Of a stretch of DNA of 64,000 bases, positions 23,149 to 32,857 are shown one piece after another. Position 1 is the first letter of the stretch. Every line of letters begins with the position of its first letter. The translations under genes were made by a program, and so were the position numbers. The notes beneath the pieces are model-generated. The model did no database searches, had not been told where the DNA came from, and worked only from the letters and a program-made list of their open reading frames with translations. This DNA is from Flavobacterium ustbae. GTDB taxonomy: Bacteria; Bacteroidota; Bacteroidia; Flavobacteriales; Flavobacteriaceae. The DNA lies in the NCBI RefSeq assembly GCF_003946915.1, contig NZ_RPOC01000003.1:248001-312000 (forward strand). The letters are read 5' to 3'.

Positions 23149-26100
23149 TTATTTTTTCTCAAGCCATTTTCTGGCATTAACAAAAGCTTCATGCCAAGGA
23201 GTGTACTCGTCATTTCTGTCTTTTGGATAGTATGCCCAGTTCCATTGGAAAGTAGAACGCTCAATATGAGGCATTGTAACCAAATGTCTTCCTGTTTTGT
23301 CACACATCATAGCTACATCATAATGAGAACCGTTAGGGTTTGCAGGATATCCTTCATAAGCATATTTAGAAACAATGTTATAGTTTTCTTCACCCATTGG
23401 CAAATTAAATTTACCTTCTCCGTGAGAAACCCAAACTCCTAAAGTACTTCCTGCCAAAGTAGAAAGCATTACAGAATTATTTTCTTGAACTTTTACAGAA
23501 GTAAAAATACTTTCGTGTTTGTTACTGTCGTTGTGCAGCATTTTTCCGTGAACGTCGTGTTCTGGGTTAATTACTTCTAATTCCATAAACAACTGGCATC
23601 CGTTACAGATTCCGACAGATAAAGTGTCTTCTCTTTTAAAGAAATTGTCTAAAGCTGTTTTTGCTTTTTCGTTGTATAAGAAAGCTCCAGCCCAACCTTT
23701 AGCAGAACCTAAAACGTCTGAATTAGAGAATCCTCCAACTGCACCGATAAACTGAATATCTTCAAGAGTTTCACGACCCGAAATTAAATCAGTCATGTGA
23801 ACGTCTTTTACGTCAAAACCTGCTAAGTACATAGCATTTGCCATTTCACGCTCAGAATTACTTCCTTTTTCACGAATAATAGCCGCTTTTGGTCTTGGTT
23901 TAGAAGCGTCAATTACTGGCGCTTTACCAGTAAAATGAGCTGGGAAAGTATAATTTAAAGCCTGATTTTTATAGTTCTCAAAACGTGCTTTAGCAGTTCC
24001 GTTTTTAGATTGTTTTTGATCTAATAAATAAGAAGTTTCGAACCAAATGTCTCTGTACTTCGCAATATCCAAATTATAAATTCCAAATTCCAAACTTGGT
24101 GTGCTTTGAACTGAACCAATTTTGAAGAATTCAATGCCATTAGCTTTTAATCTTGCTTCAACTGCTTCGTTTGAGTTTGCCTGGAATACAATTCCGATGT
24201 TTTCTGCGAAAAGGATTTTCAATAAATCTTTTTCCGCGAAAGCGCTGAAATCAATTTTAGCTCCCAGATTTACATCAGCAAAACACATTTCTAATAAAGT
24301 AGTGATTAAACCACCGCTTCCGATATCGTGTCCAGCTAAAATTTGGTTTTCAACAATTAATTCCTGAATCGTATTAAATGCATTTTTGAAGAAAGCCGTA
24401 TCTTTAATAGTAGAAGTTTCGTTTCCGATTGTGTTTCTAATTTGTGCAAAAGAAGAACCTCCTAATTTGAAAGTATCCTGAGATAAATTGATATAATAGA
24501 TTGAATCTCCGTCTTTTTGTAAAACAGGTTCAACAACTTTTCTAATATCTGTACAGTTTCCAGCAGCAGAAATAATAACCGTTCCTGGCGCAATTACTTC
24601 ATCGTTTGGATATTTTTGTTTCATCGAAAGTGAATCTTTTCCTGTCGGAATATTGATTCCCAATTCGATAGCAAAATTAGAACAAGCCTGAACAGCTTCG
24701 TATAAACGAGCATCTTCACCTTCGTTTTTACAAGCCCACATCCAGTTTGCAGAAAGCGAAACACCTTTTATTCCATTGATAATTGGAGCCCAAACTAAGT
24801 TTGATAAAGATTCTGCAATAGCATTTCTAGAACCTGCAGCAGGATCAATCAAAGCCGCGATAGGAGCGTGCCCGATAGAAGTTGCGATTCCTTCTTTTCC
24901 TAAATAATCTAAAGCCATTACACCTACATTATTCAATGGCAATTGTAACGGACCTGCATTTTGCTGTTTCGCCACTTTTCCGCCAACACAACGGTCAACT
25001 TTGTTGGTTAACCAGTCTTTAGATGCAACGGCTTCTAAACGTAAAACGTCTTTTAAATACGATTCGAAATCTGCAGAGTTGTAAGCAACGTCAGCATATT
25101 TTCTGTCAACAGTTTTATCTGTCATAATTGTTTTTGGAGAACTTCCAAAGAAATCTTCCAAAGCATAATCCATTGGTTTCGAACCGTTAGATTTAGATTG
25201 GAATGTAAAACGGTGATCACCAGTTACATCTCCAACTTCGTACATTGGAGAACGCTCTCTGTCGGCAATTCTTTGTAACGTATCAATATCTTTCTGGCCA
25301 ATAACCAATCCCATTCTTTCCTGAGATTCGTTACCGATAATTTCTTTTGCAGAAAGTGTTGGGTCACCAACCGGTAATTTATCTAAATCGATTAAACCTC
25401 CCGTTTCTTCCACCAATTCAGAAAGACAGTTTAAGTGTCCACCCGCTCCGTGATCGTGAATAGAAACAATTGGATTATTGTCGCTTTCTACTAATCCGCG
25501 AATTGCGTTTGCAGCACGTTTTTGCATTTCCGGGTTAGAACGTTGGATTGCATTTAACTCGATTCCTGAACCGAAAGCTCCTGTATCTGCTGAAGAAACT
25601 GCAGCACCACCCATTCCGATTCTATAATTTTCTCCACCCAAAATAACGATTTTATCGCCTTCTTTTGGTTTGTTTTTAATAGACTGATCTACTTTTCCGT
25701 AACCAATTCCACCCGCTTGCATGATTACTTTATCGTAACCAATTTTTCTGTTTTCTTCTTCGTGTTCAAAAGTTAAAACAGAACCAGTAATAAGCGGCTG
25801 ACCAAATTTATTTCCGAAATCAGAAGCTCCGTTTGAAGCTTTGATTAAAATATCCATTGGCGTTTGGTACAACCATTTTCTTTCTTCAACCGCATTTTCC
25901 CATTTTCTGTCATCGTTCAAACGAGAATATGAAGTCATGTAAACAGCAGTTCCGGCCAAAGGCAAAGAACCTTGTCCACCAGCTAAACGGTCACGAATTT
26001 CTCCTCCAGATCCTGTTGCAGCTCCGTTGAAAGGCTCAACTGTTGTTGGGAAATTGTGTGTTTCTGCTTTTAATGAAATAACAGAATCAAATTCTTTTAC

Positions 26101-26802
26101 TTCATAAAAATCTGGTTTGTCAGCAGATTTTGGTGCAAATTGCTGCACTTTTGGTCCTTTTACAAAAGCAACATTGTCTTTGTAAGCAGACACAATATCG
26201 TTAGGGTTTTCCTGTGATGTTTTTTTGATTAATTTGAAAAGAGAAGTCTCTTTTTCTTCGCCATCAATTACAAAAGTTCCGTTGAAAATTTTGTGACGGC
26301 AGTGCTCTGAATTCGCCTGAGAAAAAGCAAAAATTTCAGAGTCAGTTAGTTTTCTTCCCAGTTTTGTTGAAAGATTATTTAAGTAATCAACTTCTTCTTC
26401 GCTTAAAGCTAAACCTTCAACTTTGTTGTAAGTCGCAATATCTTCAATTTCCAAAATTGGTTCTGGCTGAATGTTGATCGTGAAAATTTCCTGATCTAAT
26501 TCGTTGAATTTCTGAGAAAGCATTGGGTCAAAATCGGTAAAATCTTCTGTTGCAGGATGAAATTCTTCGATTCTGATAATGCCGTCAATACCCATGTTTT
26601 GAGTGATTTCTACTGCATTAGTACTCCAAGGTGTGATCATAGTGGCGCGCGGACCAACAAAAAAGCCTGTCAATGCAGATTTTTCGATCTTGTTTGCGTC
26701 GGCAAAAAGCCAGTTTAATTTTGAAATGTCTTGAGCTGAAATTTCGTTTTGCGTTTGTACGGCAAAAACAGTTTTGCTTTGGTTTTCAAAGAAATGGATC
26801 AT
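23149..26802 (-). CDS. purL: Phosphoribosylformylglycinamidine synthase
   Basis: 1217 aa from the ATG at 26802. This is the large single-chain form that makes FGAM from FGAR, glutamine and ATP in purine synthesis. Visible landmarks are the N-terminal PurS-like part, [13 protein letters not shown] (about 170), [20 protein letters not shown] (ATP site), [20 protein letters not shown], and a C-terminal class I glutaminase with the nucleophile elbow GICNGCQLF and SHGEGKF. An ATG 33 bases further upstream would add 11 residues, but it lies within the -7 promoter element and upstream of the expected transcript start, so it is rejected. Single gene with its own promoter and terminator. Confidence 0.97.
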   Translation of the reverse strand: MIHFFENQSKTVFAVQTQNEISAQDISKLNWLFADANKIEKSALTGFFVGPRATMITPWSTNAVEITQNMGIDGIIRIEEFHPATEDFTDFDPMLSQKFNELDQEIFTINIQPEPILEIEDIATYNKVEGLALSEEEVDYLNNLSTKLGRKLTDSEIFAFSQANSEHCRHKIFNGTFVIDGEEKETSLFKLIKKTSQENPNDIVSAYKDNVAFVKGPKVQQFAPKSADKPDFYEVKEFDSVISLKAETHNFPTTVEPFNGAATGSGGEIRDRLAGGQGSLPLAGTAVYMTSYSRLNDDRKWENAVEERKWLYQTPMDILIKASNGASDFGNKFGQPLITGSVLTFEHEEENRKIGYDKVIMQAGGIGYGKVDQSIKNKPKEGDKIVILGGENYRIGMGGAAVSSADTGAFGSGIELNAIQRSNPEMQKRAANAIRGLVESDNNPIVSIHDHGAGGHLNCLSELVEETGGLIDLDKLPVGDPTLSAKEIIGNESQERMGLVIGQKDIDTLQRIADRERSPMYEVGDVTGDHRFTFQSKSNGSKPMDYALEDFFGSSPKTIMTDKTVDRKYADVAYNSADFESYLKDVLRLEAVASKDWLTNKVDRCVGGKVAKQQNAGPLQLPLNNVGVMALDYLGKEGIATSIGHAPIAALIDPAAGSRNAIAESLSNLVWAPIINGIKGVSLSANWMWACKNEGEDARLYEAVQACSNFAIELGINIPTGKDSLSMKQKYPNDEVIAPGTVIISAAGNCTDIRKVVEPVLQKDGDSIYYINLSQDTFKLGGSSFAQIRNTIGNETSTIKDTAFFKNAFNTIQELIVENQILAGHDIGSGGLITTLLEMCFADVNLGAKIDFSAFAEKDLLKILFAENIGIVFQANSNEAVEARLKANGIEFFKIGSVQSTPSLEFGIYNLDIAKYRDIWFETSYLLDQKQSKNGTAKARFENYKNQALNYTFPAHFTGKAPVIDASKPRPKAAIIREKGSNSEREMANAMYLAGFDVKDVHMTDLISGRETLEDIQFIGAVGGFSNSDVLGSAKGWAGAFLYNEKAKTALDNFFKREDTLSVGICNGCQLFMELEVINPEHDVHGKMLHNDSNKHESIFTSVKVQENNSVMLSTLAGSTLGVWVSHGEGKFNLPMGEENYNIVSKYAYEGYPANPNGSHYDVAMMCDKTGRHLVTMPHIERSTFQWNWAYYPKDRNDEYTPWHEAFVNARKWLEKK

Positions 26803-26832
26803 TTTTTTTGTGTAGTTTGTTGTATTGAGCTG

Positions 26833-26864
26833 CAAATTTAGTTTAAATAAATAGCAGGCGCAAA
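26833..26864 (-). promoter_or_regulatory. purL promoter (TTTG-N20-TAAATTTG)
   Basis: On the minus strand TTTG (26864-26861) and TAAATTTG (26840-26833) with a 20-nt spacer match the Bacteroidetes consensus. The transcript should start near 26826, about 24 nt before the ATG at 26802. No riboswitch-size leader is available. Confidence 0.8.
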
Positions 26865-27056
26865 TTTGATAACAAAGTCTTTAGAAAAAAGTTAAAACTG
26901 CTTTTTTTTGGCAGAATTTTTCTTTTTGCTACAATGGCACAAAGGCACAAAGTTTTTTTGATTTTTAATGTTGTGAAGGTTTTTATTTTTAATGGATTGA
27001 GGTGATTTCTTATTTCTTTTTTTGATTAGAATTTGATGAAAGACTTAAAATAATTG

Positions 27057-27292
27057 CTCCCGCAGATTTTGCAGATTTTGCGGATTTTTTTCATTTAAGA
27101 GAAATTAAAAAGTTTTGTTTCACGCAGATTTGTTTAGATTTCAGCAGATTTTAGTTGAATAAATCTGCGTAAAAAAAGAGATTGTTATCTCGCAGATCTG
27201 GCAGATTGAGCAGATTCTATCAATTTTTAGTTTAAAATCTGTGTAAATCTTAAAGCAGTTTAATAATCTGCTTAATCTGCCAGATCTGCGAG
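27057..27292. repeat. Cluster of GCAGATTT-type hairpin repeats
   Basis: The longest pair is a 28-bp inverted repeat with one mismatch (27189-27216 and 27265-27292), starting CTCGCAGATCTGGCAGATTG. Before it lie further units (CCCGCAGATTTTGCAGATTT, CACGCAGATTTGTTTAGATT and AAATCTGCGT). The intergenic stretch 26865-27322 holds no gene; only these repeats and A/T-rich DNA. Confidence 0.85.
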
Positions 27293-27322
27293 AAAAAAAT
27301 ATTTAGCGCAAAGAAAAAAAAC

Positions 27323-28834
27323 TTATTTAGGAAATTCAGCACTCTGATAAGCACCCAAATCTGGTGGAGAAGTTCGGGTAATTCCTAAAATATCAGTAGG
27401 AATTATGTATGCCTGATTCCCTTTTGCGAAAGCGGCAGAAGTTTTATCGATATTGAATTTATTCTCAGCAACATTATAAAACTTTGGATTTTCATTCAAA
27501 ATAATAGTATTGTAATGTTCCGTATCAGTTTTAAATTGGTATAACGAATTTGTTGTAGAACCGCTAAACTTCAATAAACAATTGTTCAATTGATAAACAA
27601 ATGGCGCAGTTGTATTTTTGTCTAAATTAAATTCGTTTGAAGCCGAACCATAAATAATACAGTTGTTAAAAGTGGCATTCGTCAACGGATTGGTTTCTGG
27701 AGTTGCGCCTGCCATATAGTTGCTTAAATTCACTGCAAATTGAGCGCTCCCTGACCAATTGTTGTTAAAAGTGCAATGTGTAAAATTGTAATTTCCGCCA
27801 TAAACACAAGATAAACTTGCTAAACCTGCGTAATTAACAACAATGTTTTCTCCGTTAATTTGTGCGTTTTGAGCTAGAATTCCGTACTCCGCACAATTGT
27901 AAATTTGTGAGTTTTTAATTTCAACAGTATTTGAAGGACTTCTAAAATCTAAACCAATAATGGCATTTTTTAAAGTGAGATGATTCACAGCATGATTTAA
28001 GCTGCCTTTTTCAAAAATAACAGATTTCCACTGTCCTGGAATATCATCATACAGAGATTCCAATCGGTCGCCTTCAAAAATAACTTCTTTTTCTAGTTTG
28101 TCTGTTGTAGAAACGGTTCCGTTAATTTGAAGCGAAGCTTTATTACCTACATATAATCCAGAATTGGCATGAAAATGAACTCTAGCGCCAGCTTCAAAAG
28201 TTACTGTTTTGTTTTCCGGAACTCCTGCGTAGCCATAAATTACATATGGTTTTTCGTTTGTAAAAAGAAGTTCATTTCCGTTTGCAGAATCATTTTCACT
28301 CAAATAAAATCCGTCAACATCTTTACCGTCGATTTTGATTTTTTCTTTAGTTCCGTCAGGATTTTGATTTGGATATAAAAAAACAGCATCCTGAATTAGA
28401 GTCACCAAAGCCACTTCTTGAAGATTTGCACCGCTGTCAAACTGAATTTCATCGGTATATAAAAAATCGGCTGGATTGGCGTCTGTAATATCAGCTGTGG
28501 TTTCTATAAAAATGTACAGACTGTCTTTTGCTAAAAGTGTAACGTTGTTGAAAATCTTACCGTTCTTGCCTGTCATTCCGTCAACGGTCATTCTGTATTT
28601 AGAATTTAACCCTTTTTTAAATTGCACAACTGGAATCGAAATGTCATTTTTGCTCTGATTGTAGACTTTTAATTGATAAGTGCTTGAGCCAATATTTTTG
28701 AAAACAGTATCTAAATAAACGGTGTCTTTTGAAAACTTTAGATCTCCTGAACTTGCAACAGTATCAAAATCAGTTCTGCAAGAGCTGAAAGCCAGAATTA
28801 TTCCGAAAATAAAAAGTAAAAAGTATTGACGCAT
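27323..28834 (-). CDS. Lipoprotein with parallel beta-helix repeats
   Basis: 503 aa. The lipobox is in LAFSSCRTDF (Cys19). Residues about 25-160 form a beta-sandwich-like part, and residues about 200-470 show recurring NNC/NxT turns typical of right-handed parallel beta-helices (VTFEAGARVHFHANSGLYVG, GSLNHAVNHLTLKNAIIGLD, FTHCTFNNNWSG, NATFNNCIIYGS). The C-terminal DILGITRTSPPDLGAYQ is the usual end of such surface proteins. Probably an outer-membrane or surface lipoprotein; ligand or substrate unknown. Confidence 0.85.
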   Translation of the reverse strand: MRQYFLLFIFGIILAFSSCRTDFDTVASSGDLKFSKDTVYLDTVFKNIGSSTYQLKVYNQSKNDISIPVVQFKKGLNSKYRMTVDGMTGKNGKIFNNVTLLAKDSLYIFIETTADITDANPADFLYTDEIQFDSGANLQEVALVTLIQDAVFLYPNQNPDGTKEKIKIDGKDVDGFYLSENDSANGNELLFTNEKPYVIYGYAGVPENKTVTFEAGARVHFHANSGLYVGNKASLQINGTVSTTDKLEKEVIFEGDRLESLYDDIPGQWKSVIFEKGSLNHAVNHLTLKNAIIGLDFRSPSNTVEIKNSQIYNCAEYGILAQNAQINGENIVVNYAGLASLSCVYGGNYNFTHCTFNNNWSGSAQFAVNLSNYMAGATPETNPLTNATFNNCIIYGSASNEFNLDKNTTAPFVYQLNNCLLKFSGSTTNSLYQFKTDTEHYNTIILNENPKFYNVAENKFNIDKTSAAFAKGNQAYIIPTDILGITRTSPPDLGAYQSAEFPK

Positions 28835-28843
28835 TTAGATAGT

Positions 28844-28949
28844 TTTTTTGCCACTCCGGATAGCTATCGGGATAAAAGGATTAGAATGATTTTTTGCTTG
28901 GTGCATAAAAAAATAATCTGTGAAAATCTGTGTAATCTGTGGCAAAAAA
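28844..28949. repeat. TTTTTTGCCAC...GTGGCAAAAAA hairpin repeat
   Basis: TTTTTTGCCAC (28844-28854) and GTGGCAAAAAA (28939-28949) are exact reverse complements. Between them lies CGGATAGCTATCGGGA and AATCTGTG-type units. Same family as 23043 and 42291. Confidence 0.75.
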
Positions 28950-29086
28950 GCCAAAGATTGATTTTAATTGTTTTTGTAAAAATAGCAAAAAACTGACAAG
29001 TTTGAAGTTGATTTTTAATTTTAGAAAGCTATTTTTCGATTTGTGTCTTATCTTTCTTTAATTTTACGATTTTAAAGTTTATTTTA

Positions 29087-29518
29087 ATGAATTATACAAA
29101 AGAGCAGATTTTGGCGCGCTGTAATGAGTTTTCTAAAAACACATTGATGGAAACGCTAAAAATAGAATATATTGACGCTGGAGAAGATTTTTTAACTGCA
29201 AAAATGCCAGTAAATCCAAGTGTTCACCAACCAATGGGATTATTGCACGGAGGCGCTTCTGTTGCTTTGGCAGAAAGTGTTGGTAGTGCAGCTTCTTTCT
29301 TTTTTATCAATCCGAAAGAGCAGGAGGTAAGAGGGATCGAAATTTCGGCAAATCACCTCAAAAGTATTCGTGAAGGTTATGTTTTTGGAACGGCCAGAAT
29401 TATTCATAAAGGAAGAAGTCTTCATCTTTGGGAAATCAAAATTACCGATGAAGAAGGGAATTTAGTTTCCCTTTGTAAATTGACTAATATGGTTTTGGAT
29501 AGAAAGAAAAGCGAATAA
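29087..29518 (+). CDS. Hotdog-fold acyl-CoA thioesterase (MenI/PaaI type)
   Basis: 143 aa, PaaI-like hotdog thioesterase. The motif HQPMGLLHGGASVALAESVG (47-66) contains the usual catalytic set: Q48, H54, G55 and E63. Because it ends 3 bases before an isochorismate synthase gene on the same strand, the likely substrate is 1,4-dihydroxy-2-naphthoyl-CoA, a step of menaquinone synthesis. The family also hydrolyses other acyl-CoAs, so the exact substrate is inferred from context. Confidence 0.85.
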   Translation: MNYTKEQILARCNEFSKNTLMETLKIEYIDAGEDFLTAKMPVNPSVHQPMGLLHGGASVALAESVGSAASFFFINPKEQEVRGIEISANHLKSIREGYVFGTARIIHKGRSLHLWEIKITDEEGNLVSLCKLTNMVLDRKKSE

Positions 29519-29521
29519 ATC

Positions 29522-30586
29522 ATGAATTCATTTGTCTTAAAAATTAAAAATCATAAAGAACAAAATTTACCCTTTGTACTTTATTCAAAACCCAACACAT
29601 CAAACTACGTTGGGATTTTACAGCAAAATAATACTTTATATACCATTTCGGATTACAGCGAAAAAGGTTTTGTTTTTGCTTCTTTTGACGAAAAACAGCT
29701 GATTTTAATTCCCGAAAACGAATCGGAAATTATTACCGCAGAAAAAGTAACGACTTCTTTTGATCCAATCGAGATCGACGATTTGAATTTTGATCCTGAA
29801 GCTAAATTTCAATATGAATATTTAGTGGCGCAAGGAATTCAGGCTATAAAAAATGAAGAATTCAAAAAAGTGGTTTTATCGCGAAGTGAAGAAGTGCCTT
29901 TGTCTGAATTTGATTTTATCGAAACTTTTCAGCACTTGGTACAGCTTTATCCTGCAACTTTCTGCTATTGTTTTTTTCATCCTAAAATCGGACTTTGGAT
30001 GGGAGCAACTCCAGAAAAACTTCTAAAAGCAAACGGAAATGTTTTTGAAACTATGGCTTTGGCGGGAACGCAGAAAGACAATCAGGAAATAGAAATCGTT
30101 TGGCAGCAAAAAGAAAAAGACGAACAGCAGTTTGTAACGGATTTTATAGTAAAACGCCTTCGCGAATTTGCTGCTTCGGTTGTAGTTTCAGAACCTTACA
30201 GTTTAAAAGCAGGATCGATTTGGCATATTAAAACGGATATTTCGGGAGTTTTAAAAGATAATTCGACTCTAGAAGAAGTAATTGATACTTTGCATCCTAC
30301 GCCAGCCGTTTGTGGACTTCCAAAAAAGAAATCAAAAGCTTTTATTTTAGAAAATGAAAATTACGAGCGTACTTTTTACAGCGGTTTTCTGGGTGAATTA
30401 AACAACAGTTTTACAGGAAATAATTCTAGTTCTGATTTATTTGTAAATTTACGATGCATGCAGATTCAGGAAGATAAAGCCATTTTATATATGGGATGCG
30501 GTATTACTAAAGAAAGTATTCCTGAAAAAGAATGGGAAGAAAGCGTCAATAAGTCGATGACGATGAAGAGGGTTTTGAAAAAATAG
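29522..30586 (+). CDS. menF: Isochorismate synthase
   Basis: 354 aa, chorismate-binding enzyme that turns chorismate into isochorismate for menaquinone. Seen are FKKVVLSRSEEVPL (core start, about 117-130), GATPEKLLKANGNVFETMALAGT (about 161-183), HIKTDISGVL, the PTPAVCGLPKKKS block (about 258-270) and YERTFYSGFLGE. The length fits MenF/EntC of Bacteroidota. It starts 3 bases after the thioesterase stop, so the two form an operon. An EntC role in siderophore synthesis is possible but less likely beside this thioesterase. Confidence 0.9.
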   Translation: MNSFVLKIKNHKEQNLPFVLYSKPNTSNYVGILQQNNTLYTISDYSEKGFVFASFDEKQLILIPENESEIITAEKVTTSFDPIEIDDLNFDPEAKFQYEYLVAQGIQAIKNEEFKKVVLSRSEEVPLSEFDFIETFQHLVQLYPATFCYCFFHPKIGLWMGATPEKLLKANGNVFETMALAGTQKDNQEIEIVWQQKEKDEQQFVTDFIVKRLREFAASVVVSEPYSLKAGSIWHIKTDISGVLKDNSTLEEVIDTLHPTPAVCGLPKKKSKAFILENENYERTFYSGFLGELNNSFTGNNSSSDLFVNLRCMQIQEDKAILYMGCGITKESIPEKEWEESVNKSMTMKRVLKK

Positions 30587-30694
30587 TTTCAAGTTTCAGG
30601 TTTCATGTTTCAAGTTGCTAATTGGAACGTAAATCTGAAATGAGAAACAAAAGCACTGATTTTAGGTCAAAGCGTAAAACTTGAAACCTGAAAC
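30586..30694. repeat. GTTTCAGGTTTCA repeats with inverted partner
   Basis: Heptamer-type repeats (GTTTCAAGTTTCAGGTTTC, 30587-30605) are complementary to AACTTGAAACCTGAAAC (30678-30694). Related units are found at 48255-48292 and 54085-54130. Confidence 0.7.
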
Positions 30695-30719
30695 AAAAAA
30701 AAACATGAAATAAAAAACT

Positions 30720-31436
30720 ATGAAATTAGATATACTAGCCTTTGGCGCACATCCAGACGATGTAGAATTAGGTTGTGCTGGAACCATTTTAAAAGAAGTT
30801 TCTCTTGGGAAAAAAGTGGGGATTGTTGATTTAACGCGTGGCGAATTAGGAACGCGCGGTACAGCAGAAACTAGAGATCAGGAAGCAAAAGATGCTGCGG
30901 CCATTTTAGGCGTTGTTGTACGCGAAAATTTACGTATGCGTGACGGTTTTTTCGTTAACGATGAAAAGCATCAGTTGGAAGTCATTAAAATGATTCGCAA
31001 ATACAAACCTGAGATTGTATTGTGCAATGCAATTGACGACCGCCATATTGATCACGGAAAAGGAAGCAAATTGGTTTCTGATTCTTGCTTTTTGTCTGGT
31101 TTAATGAAAATAGAAACTACTCTTGATGGAGAAAAACAGGAAGCTTGGCGACCAAACGTCGTTTACCATTATATTCAATGGAAAAACTTAGAACCTGATT
31201 TTGTTGTAGACATTACAGGATTTGAAGAAAAAAAGATAGAAGCAGTTTTAGCATACAAAACACAATTTTACGATCCGAATTCAAAGGAACCTGCAACGCC
31301 AATTACGAGCAAAAACTTTTTAGAAAGCTTAAATTATCGTGCGCAGGACTTAGGAAGGCTAGTTGGGAAAGATTTTGCTGAAGGTTTTACAGTTGAAAGA
31401 TGTTTGGCAGTCAATAGCTTAGAAAATTTGATTTAA
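30720..31436 (+). CDS. bshB1: N-acetylglucosaminyl-malate deacetylase, bacillithiol synthesis
   Basis: 238 aa, zinc-dependent LmbE-type deacetylase. The metal motif AHPDDVELGC has H11, D13 and D14; DDRHIDHGKG (about 108-117) supplies the third ligand; RGELGTRGT is the usual substrate loop of BshB. It removes the acetyl group from GlcNAc-malate in the second step of bacillithiol synthesis, the low-molecular-weight thiol of Flavobacteria. BshA and BshC are not in the window. Single gene, 133 bases after menF. Confidence 0.92.
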   Translation: MKLDILAFGAHPDDVELGCAGTILKEVSLGKKVGIVDLTRGELGTRGTAETRDQEAKDAAAILGVVVRENLRMRDGFFVNDEKHQLEVIKMIRKYKPEIVLCNAIDDRHIDHGKGSKLVSDSCFLSGLMKIETTLDGEKQEAWRPNVVYHYIQWKNLEPDFVVDITGFEEKKIEAVLAYKTQFYDPNSKEPATPITSKNFLESLNYRAQDLGRLVGKDFAEGFTVERCLAVNSLENLI

Positions 31437-31463
31437 TTTTTATGAAAATTTTTCATTTTTTTC

Positions 31464-31494
31464 TTTGTAGAACTGAACCTTTGTTCTATATTTG
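31464..31494 (+). promoter_or_regulatory. tRNA-His promoter (TTTG-N19-TATATTTG)
   Basis: TTTG at 31464-31467 and TATATTTG at 31487-31494 with a 19-nt spacer are an exact match to the group consensus. The start should be near 31501, 14 nt before the tRNA. Confidence 0.85.
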
Positions 31495-31514
31495 CACTCG
31501 CTAAGCAGAAAAAT

Positions 31515-31589
31515 GGTGGTTGTAGCTCAGCTGGTTAGAGTAGCGGTTTGTGGTGCCGCGGGTCGCCGGTTCGAACCCGGTCAGCCACC
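31515..31589 (+). tRNA. tRNA-His (GTG)
   Basis: Complete cloverleaf: extra G-1 at 31515 opposite C73, acceptor GTGGTTG/CAGCCAC, D-arm GCTC..GAGT, anticodon stem GCGGT/GCCGC with loop TTGTGGT (anticodon GTG), T-arm GCCGG-TTCGAAC-CCGGT. CCA is not encoded. The extra 5' G is diagnostic for His. Useful as an internal contrast with the unchargeable tRNA-like modules at 9683-9847. Confidence 0.98.
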
Positions 31590-31598
31590 CAGATTTAA

Positions 31599-31626
31599 AG
31601 CCTTGAAGTAATTCAAGGCTTTTTTT
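31599..31626 (+). terminator. Terminator after tRNA-His
   Basis: AGCCTTGAA (31599-31607) pairs perfectly with TTCAAGGCT (31612-31620), tetraloop GTAA, then six T. Confidence 0.95.
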
Positions 31627-31643
31627 GTGCTTTTATTTTTTTG

Positions 31644-31808
31644 TAAACCATATAAGTTCATTTAAGTGATTTGAGTTTTTTTTAAAGAATCTTTAAGAGA
31701 AATGTTTGTAACAATTCATATATACAGCTTCTAATATGTTCTTTCTCCAGTTTAGGAAAACAACAATATGGCTTCAAAAAAAAACTTATATAACTTATAT
31801 GGTTTATA
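31644..31808. mobile_element. MITE-like element with 15-bp terminal inverted repeats
   Basis: TAAACCATATAAGTT (31644-31658) and its exact reverse complement AACTTATATGGTTTA (31794-31808) bound 165 bp of A/T-rich DNA with no ORF. It lies directly downstream of the tRNA-His terminator. No clear target duplication or transposase is visible, so a MITE is the best guess and a large regulatory hairpin the alternative. Confidence 0.5.
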
Positions 31809-31810
31809 AA

Positions 31811-31839
31811 AAAAAGCACGACGATTAAGTCATGCTTTT
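31811..31839 (-). terminator. Terminator of the metallopeptidase gene
   Basis: AAAAAGCAcGAC and GTCaTGCTTTT form a stem with one mismatch around GATTAA; on the minus strand it is followed by T residues. Confidence 0.7.
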
Positions 31840-31867
31840 CTGGTGGTTATTATATTTGGTTTATGTA

Positions 31868-32716
31868 TTATCGAATTTCTTCAAATGTAGTGCCTTGGGT
31901 AATATCTCCGCTTTTAAAACCTTTGTTAAACCAATACATTCTTTGCTCTGAAGTTCCGTGGGTAAAAGAATCGGGAACAACATGTCCTTGCATTTTACTC
32001 TGAATGGCATCGTCTCCAACAGCATTTGCAGCGCTTAAAGCTTCTTCAATATCTCCAGTATCTAGATTTGCTTGATTATAATGCGTCCAAACTCCAGCAT
32101 AAAAATCGGCTTGTAATTCTAATGCTACAGAAAGTTTATTGGCTTCAGTCTCACTTTTTCCTTGCTGCATTTGGCGCATTTTAGAAGATGTTCCCATTAA
32201 AGTTTGAATGTGATGTCCAATTTCATGGGCGATAACGTATGCTATGGCAAAATCGCCACCTTTTGCACCAAATCTACTTTTTAATTCTTCAAAAAAAGCT
32301 AAATCCATATACACTTTACGATCGCCAGGGCAGTAAAAAGGACCAGAAGCAGATGATGCACCGCCACAAGCTGTTTGCACAGAACCTTTAAAAAGAACTA
32401 ATTTTGGTTTTTCGTATGTCATGCCATGTTCAGCAAAAATTTTGGTCCATATGTCTTCGTTATCTGCTAGAACAACTCTAACAAAATTTCCCATTTCTTC
32501 ATCTTCCTTGCTTAAAGGAGCTGCAGCTTCTGTTTGTGGCTGTCCGCCTTGCATTTGTTCTAATACAGAACCTACAGTTTGGCCTGTCTCGCCTCCAAAA
32601 ACATTTAGCAACAAAATAATGATTCCAATTACACCACCTCCAAGCACTGCTTTCCCTCCAGAAAGTCCTCTACGGTCTTCAACATTATCACTTTGTCTTC
32701 TGCCTAACCATTTCAT
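31868..32716 (-). CDS. Neutral zinc metallopeptidase, YpfJ family
   Basis: 282 aa. A short basic head (KWLGRRQSDNVEDRRG), a membrane segment (about 25-40, GGGVIGIIILLLNVFGG), a linker and a peptidase-like domain with ACGGASSASGPFYCPGDRKVY (about 117-136) and HEIGHHIQ (H164, E165, H168). The later ELQADFYAGVW supplies the expected third ligand region. This is the typical order of the YpfJ/KPN_02809 family, membrane-anchored proteins whose substrate is unknown. Single gene with its own terminator. Confidence 0.9.
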   Translation of the reverse strand: MKWLGRRQSDNVEDRRGLSGGKAVLGGGVIGIIILLLNVFGGETGQTVGSVLEQMQGGQPQTEAAAPLSKEDEEMGNFVRVVLADNEDIWTKIFAEHGMTYEKPKLVLFKGSVQTACGGASSASGPFYCPGDRKVYMDLAFFEELKSRFGAKGGDFAIAYVIAHEIGHHIQTLMGTSSKMRQMQQGKSETEANKLSVALELQADFYAGVWTHYNQANLDTGDIEEALSAANAVGDDAIQSKMQGHVVPDSFTHGTSEQRMYWFNKGFKSGDITQGTTFEEIR

Positions 32717-32857
32717 ATTAAATTGTTTTTTAACTTGTTATTTAAAACGTTGTACGAATTTAGAGATTTTTTGGGATAAATTTCACAATCAGAACATTTG
32801 TTTTTAGTCTGAGTTATAGTTTTTGATTAAAATCAATTTACCGAAACTGTCAACAAA

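Noticed and set aside
26803..26835. Longer purL start
   Set aside because: An ATG at 26835 lies within the -7 promoter element at 26833-26840; the start at 26802 agrees with the expected transcript start.
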